Source: Pseudorasbora parva (Eukaryota; Chordata; Actinopteri; Cypriniformes; Gobionidae). Taken from it: a stretch of DNA of 64,000 bases. The stretch spans positions 2,314,778-2,378,777 of the forward strand of contig NC_090191.1 of NCBI RefSeq assembly GCF_024679245.1. Direction: 5' to 3'. Shown piece after piece: positions 1 through 8,524 of this stretch (its first letter is position 1; every line of letters starts with the position of its first letter). Under the pieces are notes generated by a model. The model saw nothing but the letters and a program-made list of their open reading frames with translations, did not search any database and was not told the origin of the DNA. The position numbers and the translations under genes were made by a program.

Positions 1-1
1 A

Positions 2-592
2 GGACACATGCAAGTTCACACTGGAGGGAAGAGTTTCACCTGCCAACAGTGTGGAAAGAGTTTCAATCATAAAAGAAGCTTTGAGCAACACATGAGAATT
101 CACACTGGAGAGAAGCCTTACAGCTGCCAACAGTGTGGAATGAGTTTCGCTCAAAAAGGAAACCTTGAGCTACACATGAGAGTTCACACTGGAGAGAAAC
201 CTTACACCTGCCAAAAGTGTGGAAAGAGTTTCACTCGAAAAAGAACCCTTGAGGAACACATGAGAGTTCACACTGGAGAAAAGCCTTACACCTGCCAACA
301 GTGTGGAAAAAGTTTTAATCATAAAGGAAATTTCGAGGAACACATGAAAATTCACACTGGAGAGAAGCCCTACACCTGCACACAGTGTGGAAAGAGTTTT
401 ATTCGAAGAGGAACCCTTGAGGACCACATTAGAATTCACACTGGAGAGAAGCCCTACACCTGCCAACAGTGTGGAAAGAATTTCAATCGGAAATGGCATC
501 TTAAAGTCCACATGAAAGTTCACACTGGAGAGAAGCCTTATTCCTGCCAAGAGGTAATGACCCCTTCCTGTTCCAACATGACTGTACACTAG
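2..592 (+). pseudogene. C2H2 zinc-finger array, 3' part, broken by Tc1
   Basis: The window opens inside a zinc-finger exon; frame 2 is open from base 2 and reads [10 protein letters not shown] before the first full finger. Six complete fingers follow with Cx2C and Hx3H ligands and TGEKP linkers. Contact residues (-1,2,3,6) read from the helices are HRSQ, QGNL, RRTE, HGNE, RGTD and RWHV. A seventh finger starts (PYSCQE) but loses its second Cys, because sequence from about 552 onward is Tc1 transposon. The frame then runs through transposon DNA for about 13 codons to a stop at 590-592. The finger sequences match those of genes A to C downstream, so this is the end of a fourth, upstream paralogue whose earlier exons lie outside the window. 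It is probably a truncated gene or pseudogene; a short chimeric protein is possible. Confidence 0.85.
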
Positions 593-960
593 TGCACAAA
601 GCAAGGTCCATAAATACATGAATGAGTGAGTTTGGTATGGAGGAACTTGACTGGCCTGCACAGAGTCCTGACCTCAATCCGATAGAACTCCTTTGGGATG
701 AATTAGAGCGGAGACTGAGAGCCAGGCCTTCTTGTCCAACATCAGTGCCTGATCTCACAAATGCACTTCTAGAAGAATGGTCAAAAATTCCAATAAACAC
801 ACTCTTAAACCTTGAGGAAAGCCTTCCCAGAAGAGCAGACGCTGTTATAGCTGCAAAGGGTGGGCCAACTCCATATTAAACCCTACAGATTAAGAATGGG
901 ATGTCATTAAAGTTCATGTGCATGTAAAGGCAGGTGTCCCAAAACTTTTGGCAATATAGT
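552..960 (+). mobile_element. Tc1/mariner-like remnant (3' part)
   Basis: 622-879 encodes the C-terminal end of a Tc1-type transposase. It contains WPAQSPDLNPIELLWDELER, which includes the region of the third catalytic acidic residue, and ends in KGGPTPY. The terminal segment ending CAAAACTTTTGGCAATATAGT is a typical Tc1-family inverted-repeat end. The 5' half, with the DNA-binding domain and first catalytic Asp, is missing. The left junction falls directly in the zinc-finger exon, and the right end abuts the minisatellite. Confidence 0.85.
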
Positions 961-2113
961 AGGGAGACAGTCAGTGGTGCTCCATGGTGAGGAGGATCAG
1001 GATGAGTCAGAGGATGAGGGGGGAGCAGAGTTTAAAGACAGTCAGTGGTGCTCCATGGCGAGGGGGATCAGGATGTGGCAGAGGATGAGGGGGAGCAGGG
1101 TTTGGAGACAGTCGGTGGTGCTCCATGGTGAGGAGGATCAGGATGTGGCAGAGGATGAGGGGGAGCAGGGTTTGGAGACAGTCGGTGGTGCTCCATGGGA
1201 AGGAGGATCAGGATGAGTCAGAGGATGAGGGGGAGCAGGGTTTGGAGACAGTCGGTGGTGCTCCATGGTGAGGAGGATCAGGATGAGTCAGAGGATGAGG
1301 GGGAGCAGGGTTTGGAGACAGTCGGTGGTGCTCCATGGCGAGGAGGATCAGGATATGGCAGAGGATGAGGGAGAGCAGGGTTTGGAGACAGTCGTGGTGC
1401 TCCATGGTGAGGAGGATCAGGATGTGGCAGAGGATGAGGGGGAGCAGGGTTTGGAGACAGTCGGTGGTGCTCCATGGGGAGGAGGATCAGGATGAGTCAG
1501 AGGATGAGGGGGAGCAGGGTTTGGAGACAGTCGTGGTGCTCCATGGTGAGGAGGATCAGGATGTGGCAGAGGATGAGGGGGAGCAGGGTTTGGAGACAGT
1601 CGGTGGTGCTCCATGGGGAGGAGGATCAGGATGAGTCAGAGGATGAGGGGGAGCAGGGTTTGGAGACAGTCGGTGTTGCTCCATGGCGAGGAGGATCAGG
1701 TTGAGTCAGAGGATGAGGGGGAGCATGGTTTGGAGACAGTTGGTGGTGCTCCATGGCGAGGAGGATCAGGATGAGTCAGAGGATAAGGGGGAGCAGGGTT
1801 TGGAGACAGTCGGTGGTGCTCCATGGTGAGGAGGATCAGGATGAGGGGGAGCAGGGTTTGGAGACAGTCGGTGGTGCTCCATGGTGAGGAGGATCAGGAT
1901 GTGGCAGAGGATGTGGGTGAGCAGGGTTTGGAGACCGTCAGTGGTGCTCCATGGTGAGGAGGATCAGGATGTGGCAGAGGATGAGGGGGAGCAGGGTTTG
2001 GAGACCGTCAGTGGTGGTCCATGGTGAGGAGGATCAGGATGTGGCAGAGGATGAGGGGGAGCAGGGTTTGGAGACCGTCAGTGGTGCTCCATGGTGAGGA
2101 GGATCAGGGTTTA
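961..2113. repeat. 70-bp minisatellite, about 17 copies
   Basis: A head-to-tail repeat with a 70-bp consensus anchored on GGTGCTCCATGG, which recurs at about 974, 1043, 1112, 1182 and so on to 2079. Two variants alternate, with GGATGAGTCAGAGG or GGATGTGGCAGAGG in the middle. Some units are 69 bp, one near 1840 is shortened, and the last is cut off at about 2110. The + strand is very purine- and G-rich. Because 70 is not a multiple of 3, frames shift from unit to unit, so the open frames across it are accidental. Confidence 0.95.
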
Positions 2114-2763
2114 GGTGTTTTGAGGCAATTTTAAATAAAAAAAGTGCAGACTTTGTTACATCTAGGTAGTTCAGAATTCCCCTGATGTCTTAACAAAAAA
2201 AAGCGTCTTATAAAAATGAACGAAGCTCTTACAAATGTTGAACATCACAATGAGTAGTTAATGAAAGAAATTGCATTTTGGGGTGAACAGTGAACACTAT
2301 ACAAACAACCAAAAAATCACTTTAGCAAAAACAAGAAAATTACTTCTCAAAGTAGTTAACTAAATATCACCCTTTACTTTTTATTACCCCTCTTAACACC
2401 TTGTTGATTATGTCCTACTCTGCCCTTTGCCTCCAAACCCAGACTCTATTCAGAAACTTAATTTGTAAATACTTCTACAAGCATCAAATCTTCAGGCAGT
2501 GCTTCTGTAAACTATTGAATATTTGCATTACTTACCACATCTTTGCCATGTCCTTCACAAGGCTGATTTGCTGACTTAGAACAACCTCCTTCGCCCTGAC
2601 TCTGAAAATGTTGAACAGTTTTAGTTGTAAAGAACTCTTCTACCATCAAATCTTAAGACAGTGCTTCTGTAGATTCTTTCATGATTGGATGACAAATCAC
2701 AATGTCGTTGCCTCAAAAGTCTGATTTGCTAACTCAGGATCACCTCCTTTGCCTTGTCCTTCA
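2114..2763. other. Intergenic, degenerate repeated blocks
   Basis: No intact gene is visible. A block around CAGTGCTTCTGTAAACT recurs near 2494, 2655 and 2980. Minus-strand splice-donor-like sites (ACTTACC on the + strand) near 2532 and 3018 suggest decayed, duplicated exons of the minus-strand gene described next. Confidence 0.4.
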
Positions 2764-3456
2764 ACATGAAACAGAAATGATGCGGACACTACGCAAATGT
2801 CGACAATCATCACTTAGCAACTTTGCAACCAAGTCATTTGGTTCCACCTGACTGTTCATTTCCACATTCAGCAACTCACAAAGCACAAAGTCCTCCTTTC
2901 TCCTTTGCCCTTCACGAAACCCAGATTCTGAAAATATTCAGAAGTTTCATTTATAAACAATTCTTAACACATCAAATCTTCAGACACTGCTTCTGTAAAC
3001 TGTAGCATGCTTGCTCTACTTACCACATCTTTGCCTTGTGCTTCAGCATCAAACAGAAATTATGCGAACACAACACGTTGTCCTCTGTATTTTATGTGCA
3101 AATGTCCACAATCATCACTTAGCAACTTTGCTACCAAGTCATCTGGTTCCACCCGACTGTTCATTTCCACATTCAGCAACTCACAAAGCACAAAGTCACC
3201 AATTATAAAAGTGCTCATTTGATCACTCCTGTCCTGTATCATGACCGTTGAACTAAGTACTGATATCACTTTCGCAGTTTTGCAGTACGCTGCACATTGT
3301 GGACACCTTGCCATTAATGTCTGCAAATTGACAGCGGGCAAAGGATGCATTTTTGGACATAGGTATTCGCCTTTTACCTCTGCGGTCACAATCATTAAGG
3401 AAGACTGTGGTTGTAGATAAAGACAACTGGAACACTTTGACTGTCCCATTCACCTA
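2764..3456 (-). pseudogene. Unidentified ORF fragment with tandemly duplicated exon
   Basis: Not recognised with certainty. On the minus strand an acceptor-like TTTTAG|GTGAATGGG at about 3456 opens an exon that can be read in two overlapping frames, one giving about 129 residues (3449 down to 3060). That frame has cysteine pairs (LCPKM...ARCPQC...YCKTAK) and ends LVAKLLSDDCGHLHIKYRG. A stop lies just before the donor-like GATGTG|GTAAGT near 3020. The terminal segment is duplicated about 280 bp away (2764-2895 versus 3045-3200). The fragment at 5769-6107 is similar over its C-terminal part. The cysteine spacing and following beta-like segment faintly recall the RPA-type zinc-ribbon/OB-fold, which is only a guess. 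It could be host-derived or part of a transposon. Confidence 0.35.
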
Positions 3457-3841
3457 AAATACAAAATACAGTGGGAAAAAATGTTACAATAAGCAAATCT
3501 CTTTACTTAGCAACAATAACTTAATGTTACATCACAGACAAAAATCCAATAAACAAGAACCTGGATCTGTATCTGACCTATATTAAAAAAACAACAACAA
3601 CAGACATACAAATTCATATTAAACCCTGCAATTTAACTTAATTTCTGTTCTGAATTTGAACGATGGTGTTACAGGTTTGGAACAACACGAGGAAGAGTAA
3701 TTATTGACAGATTTTTAATTTTTACATGAACAAACCATTTAAAACATTGTTGTCTGATTATAACAATTTGTAATTTTACCCCATACCTTCAAATATTCTA
3801 CATTGTATTAATGGGAAAGAGAGATCTGTTCTGTTAAAACA
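3457..3841. other. AT-rich intergenic DNA
   Basis: I see no gene, repeat or regulatory structure I can support in this stretch. Confidence 0.5.
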
Positions 3842-4320
3842 GCTTTGCGGGTGGTACTTGGCAGCCAGACAGTGTCAGAGGAAGTCCTATGGACAGTTCT
3901 TACAGAACTTAAAGGAGTGTTAAACTCGAAACCACGTGGTTACACCTCTTCTAACATTTCAGACCTTGATCCCATTACCCCAAATCTCCTCCTCATGGGG
4001 TGGCGAGATTCTTCTCTACCCCAGGTGATTTATGCCAACACTAAGCTCCTTGTCCGTAGATCTTGGTGTCATAGTCAAGTCCTTGTTGATTACTTTTGGG
4101 CATCCTTTATTCAAAACTATCTAGCAGGTCAGCAGCTTCGTCAAAATGGAATAGAGAAACTCCTAATCTAAATTACTCCGCTGTAGTGGTAGTTATTGAC
4201 CCTCAACTCCCACGAGCTTCATGGCAGGGTAGTACGCCTTCTAGCTAGTCAGGTTAAGCGTGTTAGAGTAGTGGAGACTGTTATTAATGGAAAAACGTAT
4301 GTACATCCAGTACATTACTG
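3842..4320 (+). pseudogene. BEL/Pao retrotransposon pol C-terminal fragment
   Basis: The translation from 3845 (LGSQTVSEEVLW...LTELKGVLNSKP, ITPNLLLMGWRDSSLPQ, RRSWCHSQVLVDYFWASFI) matches the region downstream of the integrase core in BEL/Pao pol polyproteins (DUF5641-type). After a frame break near 4170, the reading resumes as VIDPQLPRASWQ and VRVVETVINGKTYVHPVHY. Protease, RT, RNase H and the integrase core are absent, so this is the 3' end of a truncated element. It is followed directly by a G-rich tract and a putative LTR. Confidence 0.8.
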
Positions 4321-4335
4321 TATTTGGGGGGCGGC

Positions 4336-5514
4336 TGTTGTAAATTGACCAATTTGTTTCCTTTTTTCCCCCCTTTTATTTTCTTTGTTACTAAAGCCCC
4401 TTTCTCACTGCGATTCCAGCAAATACACGAATAATGCAACCCGGCATTTGTTTCCGGGCCACTAGATTTGGTCCATTCACACTGCCAGCGAAATACCGTT
4501 ATATGTGCAGTTTCACACATAACCCGTAACGGTCACGGATCAAGTTAACACGTGACATCCGGATGTGACGGATAATGGCGAGCAATCTCAGCTTCAGCGC
4601 GGATAGTAAAGAGCTCCGTGGTCTCGACTTGTGTCCAGTTTGTGCTCATTTCTGCTTTTTTAATTTTAGTTTCTTTTGTATATGAACACACTGCGTTTAA
4701 AACACTGACTAGCTCTTCTGGCACTGCAGGGTTGTATTATTGAAAAAACAAGTTCTAGGAGTCGCACAATAACTATGTACACGTTGCGGCATTAGTTTTG
4801 GCTTTTGTTCACGAAGCACTCGTCCCGGATCGAACCCCGCAATGTTACTAGGTCCCCGACCCGGGTTCAATTCGGTGATCAATTCAGGGACGTGGTTGTT
4901 TTCACACAGAAGGCGACCCGGCAATGTTCCGGGAATATTGCGGGTCTGACGTGCAGTGTCAAAGGGGCTTATGTTTTCTCACAAACCCAAGTAACTGACA
5001 TCTCTATATGGTGTACTACATTACCCATAATCCCATGATCAAGGTCTATAAATAGATGTAATTTCCTCTTTTTGTCCTCTTGCATTGGTGAGGTGTGAGT
5101 GTTTGAATGTACATCCCACCATGTCTTTTGAGTTCTTTTCTCAGGATGTGTTAAATAAGTTTGTTTTGACAATTGTATGATTTGGATTTGTTTCTATGAA
5201 TTGGGTTTAAAAATCTTTGGATTGAATATATATTGTTTATATATGAATTGTTTGTATGAGTCTGATTATTTTATTGTATAGTTTGTAGTGACTAAAGACC
5301 ATCACGTTCATCCTATCCATTCTGTGTATCCCATCCTGATAATCCTGTCCTTCTTTTAACATCTGTCATGTGAATTTGCTCCCTGTATCTCAATGTCCTT
5401 TGGGTTGTTCAAGGAATTCAAGATTTAAGCATCCTGAACTTAATAAACTAAAGACTGTAAGGACTAGAACTTTTTTGTCAGTGTTTTGATCAGACAGACC
5501 GCCAAGTTTCTACA
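4336..5514 (+). mobile_element. Putative BEL 3' LTR, interrupted by a MITE
   Basis: The pol remnant ends at a purine tract (GGGGGGCGG, about 4326-4334, candidate polypurine tract). This is followed by TGTTGTAAATTG, and the block closes with TTTCTACA at 5514, giving the TG...CA ends of an LTR. TATAAATAG at 5047-5055 could be the LTR TATA box and AATAAA at 5442-5447 its polyadenylation signal. Bases 4395-4969 are an unrelated inserted element. The matching 5' LTR is not present here, so the boundaries are inferred. Confidence 0.5.
4395..4969 (-). mobile_element. PIF/Harbinger-like MITE, copy 1
   Basis: A 575-bp element with terminal inverted repeats AGCCCCTTTCTCACTGC and, on the other end, ...CAGTGTCAAAGGGGCT. 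It is flanked by TAA and TAT (an imperfect 3-bp duplication). It is the reverse complement of 16568-17152 over its full length; shared internal blocks include GGTCGGGGA/TCCCCGACC and CCCGGATCGAACCCCGC. It has no transposase. TIR style and the TWA-type target site of copy 2 suggest PIF/Harbinger. It lies inside the putative BEL LTR. Confidence 0.75.
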
Positions 5515-5519
5515 ATTCT

Positions 5520-6107
5520 GATGGGACAAGTTGTTACTTTTTCTTCCCTGTCTTTCCTGAATATTTCACATTTCTGTCACATTTGGCATGCTTTGAATGG
5601 ACTGATAATTCTAGCTCTTTTTCCTCAGTTCCTTCAACAAACTCTTCTCCTGTCAAATAATCAGTCATGTTGCCCTTTCCAGCCTCTAACCTTCTCAGTC
5701 ATCCTTTCATTAACATTATTCAGGGACCTCAAGTCTTCACCACTTTCACTCAAAACATCTTCCACTGACTAATTAGATGCTGCAACTTCCCTTTGGGACT
5801 GAATCTTTTGCCTCATCCATCTGCTTAGTAGATGCGGTACATGAAGGCAAAAATAAACCATAATACGGTTACCTCTGCACTTCAATTGGATGCCCTCAGG
5901 CCCAAGCAGCTTTGAGACTAAAACAAAGAACTTCTCCGATCCTACATTCAGGACTTCAATCACCTTTGCGTTGTCCTCAATATTAAGGTCTTCTAGTAGG
6001 GTTAATTTTGACTGAGAAACATTTGTCATGTTGTACCAATTGCCATTTGCCAGAAGTTCTCCTCCACATACACACAAAGAGATGCTGTGTTTTTTCTGCC
6101 ACATCAT
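5520..6107 (-). pseudogene. Second fragment of the unidentified ORF family
   Basis: The minus strand is open for 112 residues (6107 down to 5769) and includes SLCVCGGELLANGNWYN and LVSKLLGPEGIQLKCRGNR. The latter aligns with LVAKLLSDDCGHLHIKYRG of the 2764-3456 fragment, so the two are paralogous. Following a donor-like GAG|GTAACC near 5870, an acidic, Ser/Glu-rich segment can be read (SVEDVLSESGEDLRSLNN) but stops soon after. The BEL element lies between the two fragments and may have split a once-continuous locus. Function is unknown and the fragment is probably not translated intact. Confidence 0.35.
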
Positions 6108-6110
6108 ATG

Positions 6111-6781
6111 CTCTATTTTTCATTTTCTGATGAGATCTTGTGAAAGTCTCCCGATCTTTAATCATTTGCAAAATTTTCAATCATATAACATTAAGATTTT
6201 CAAAACAAACAAGAAACCAAATTAATTACAAATGCCAACAACTCACACACACATAAAATTACTAAAACTTTATTACCAAGCAAAAAAATTTACGATTTCA
6301 ATAAATTATTAAAGACCTAATTTATGATATGTATAATGAGTTAATTTGATGCTGTTTGCAATAACATCTGTTTCTTTTTTTACACATCAATAATTATTAA
6401 CCAAGTTTGCAAAACTACGAGATTCATTTAGATTACTGATGTTGATTAAAAAATAATATTCAGTTTAAAACCACAATTATCTACTAAAAGGAAAACAAAT
6501 CAGAGGACACAAACACAATTAATTTAGCCCTAATAATTGCATAATTTTACCTATTGAATGTTGCATATTTGTTTGTTGATTAAACTCTTAATAAAATAAA
6601 TATAAACAAATAAAACTTATTTGCTGTTTGTATAAATGATTTCTGCACACAAAAATTTGTGTTTAACATTTGCAGAATCTCGCATATTAGATGTGGTTCA
6701 AACTCTTTCTTTGGTAGTTATTTTTTAGCAAATCATTAACTAACACACATTTCAATATGTATTTAAGGATTCAACTGATGT
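6111..6781. other. AT-rich upstream region of gene A, duplicated family
   Basis: No gene. From about 6405 the sequence (for example AATCAGAGGACACAAACACAATTA, seen in part near 6500) is shared with 29860-30270 upstream of gene B and 41360-41710 upstream of gene C. This marks the 5' part of the duplicated gene unit. Confidence 0.7.
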
Positions 6782-6920
6782 GTGTTTTATTGTTTGTATG
6801 TGAATGTCTCTACACATCTGTGACTTGAGCATGTGATCAGGACTTTTATTTTGTAGTGGAGATGTGACGTCATAAGGCTGTGCCGCGCTCCTGCATCTGT
6901 TGTGAATCTGCTGAAGAAAG
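6782..6920 (+). promoter_or_regulatory. Gene A promoter/non-coding exon 1
   Basis: A block conserved nearly base for base at 30270-30411 and 41711-41856. It contains a palindromic CRE (TGACGTCA) and a GC-rich patch (TGCCGCGCTCCTGCATCTG), and ends in a splice donor CTGCTGAAGAAAG|GTTTGTG. There is no ATG in a coding context, so it is read as core promoter plus 5' UTR exon. The transcription start is not determined, and no TATA box is evident at a fixed distance. The donor joins to the FiNZ exon at 7220 after a 299-bp intron. Confidence 0.65.
6865..6872. promoter_or_regulatory. CRE palindrome TGACGTCA (gene A)
   Basis: A perfect cAMP-response-element/ATF-CREB octamer about 48 bp upstream of the exon-1 donor. 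It is conserved in position and sequence at genes B and C. Confidence 0.6.
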
Positions 6921-7219
6921 GTTTGTGTTTTTAAGCTTTTAAAGCGTTTAAATCAATAAAAACTGTTCGGTCAATGTTATAGTTTTAACAAGAAATATTA
7001 AATAAATGTTTAATTATTATACTTAACATTGCCTTATCTAACATCAATGAGCTTTATTTTGTGTGAGAAAAGAGCACACACACAGAGTTGATTTTAAAGT
7101 TGTTGTGCTTGCTTGTGACCAGATAGTAAAGCATGAGCAAAAATCACTCTCTTACCAGTGACTGAACTACTGATTTAGTTTGGATGTTTTTTATTTCTGT
7201 GATTATTCTTATCTCAAAG

Positions 7220-7478
7220 ATGACGTTTATTAAAGAGGAGAGTGAAGATGTGAAGATTGAAGAAACATTGAGAGTGAAACATGAAGAAACTGAGGACCAA
7301 ACAAAGATGGAGTTTATTAAAGAGGAGATTGAAGACGTGAAGACTGAAGAAACATTGAGAGTCAAACATGAAGAAACTGAAGAGAAAACAAAGATGGCGT
7401 TTATTAAAGAGGAGAGTGAAGACGTGAAGATTGAAGAAACATTGAGAGTGAAACATGAAGAATCTGAGGACCAAACAG
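7220..7478 (+). CDS. Gene A exon 2: FiNZ domain x3
   Basis: Encodes the N-terminal leader of a fish FiNZ-type C2H2 zinc-finger protein. The start ATG follows the acceptor-like TCTCAAAG directly. Three tandem 29-residue (87-bp) units read M-T/E/A-F-IKEE-S/I-EDVK-I/T-EETLRVKHEE, highly acidic and without cysteines. Each unit contains three psi-K-x-E motifs (IKEE, VKIE or VKTE, VKHE). The exon ends ACCAAACAG|GTTGG in phase 1 and splices in frame to 18255 across a 10.8-kb intron full of transposons. An upstream in-frame ATG at 7184 would add 12 hydrophobic residues but lies before the likely acceptor. The alternative acceptor CTCTTACCAG near 7155 would place that sequence in the 5' UTR. The spliced product would be 403 residues, a probable nuclear DNA-binding repressor. 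Confidence 0.85.
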
Positions 7479-7776
7479 GTTGGTTTCATTCTCAAAGCTG
7501 AACTCGGTCATTTGTAGGGATGGGTATCGTTAAGGTTTTAATGGTACAACTACTCTTACCGGTATTGCTTATTGATCTGGAACTTTAACAGTATTCTTAT
7601 CAGTTCTTTTTTTATTAAGAACATACTTAACATTGTTTTATAATCTGAAAATGTAAAATATCTATTTACAAATATCTGACTCTTTGCCTTTTGTTGTTTG
7701 ATTCACATTAAATGGCGCAATTATCTTATAATTTTATTACTCTGCTTCTTTAAGACCAAATGCAGGTCTAATAATA
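7479..7776. other. Intron 2 start with a hAT-like end
   Basis: Intronic. TAGGGATGGGTATCG at about 7516 resembles a hAT terminal repeat, but no matching right end or 8-bp duplication was found, so it is a fragment at most. Confidence 0.35.
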
Positions 7777-8524
7777 TACAGGTCCTTCTAAAAAAATAGC
7801 ATATTGTGATTGAGTTCATATTATTGAGTTCATTATTTTCCATAATGTAATGATAAAAATTAAACGTTCATATATTTTAGATTCATTGTACACCAACTGA
7901 AATATTTTTAGGTCTTTTGCTGTTTTAATACTGATGATTTTGGCATACAGCTCATGAAAACCCCAAATTCCTGTCTCAAAAAATTAGCATATCATGAAAA
8001 GGTTCTCTAAACGAGCTATTAACCTAATCATCTGAATCAACTAATTAACTCTAAACACCTGCAAAAGATTCCTGAGGCTTTTAAAAACTCCCTGCCTGGT
8101 TCATTAGGCCGACCTGACTGCTGTCCAGAAGGCCATCATTGACACCCTCAAGCGAGACACAGAAAGAAATGTCTGAACGAATAGGCTGTTCCCAGAGTGC
8201 TGTATCAAGGCACCTCAGTGGGAAGTCTGTGGGAAGGAAAAAGTGTGGCAAAAAACGCTGCACAACGAGAAGAGGTGACCGGACCCTGAGGAAGATTGTG
8301 GAGAAGGACCGATTCCAGACCTTGGGGGACCTGCGGAAGCAGTGGACTGAGTCTGGAGTAGAAACATCCAGAGCCGCCGTGCACAGGCGTGTGCAGGAAA
8401 TGGGCTACAGGTGCCGCATTCCCCAGGTCAAGCCACTTTTGGGCTACAGAGAAGCAGCACTGGACTGTTGGTCAGGGGTCCAAAGTACTTTTTTCGGATG
8501 AAAGCAAATTTCAAAAAATCAAGG

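Noticed and set aside
170..800. Minus-strand open frames opposite the finger array (and likewise at 18407-19021, 38414-38947, 57949-58899)
   Set aside because: They are shadows of 84-bp finger repeats without stops in the antisense frame; the sense strand gives perfect C2H2 motifs.
974..1704. Many overlapping open frames in 961-2113
   Set aside because: The 70-bp period breaks frame at each unit; composition follows the repeat only.
7516..7560. hAT element starting TAGGGATGGG
   Set aside because: No partner end or 8-bp duplication found, so it was not called as an element.
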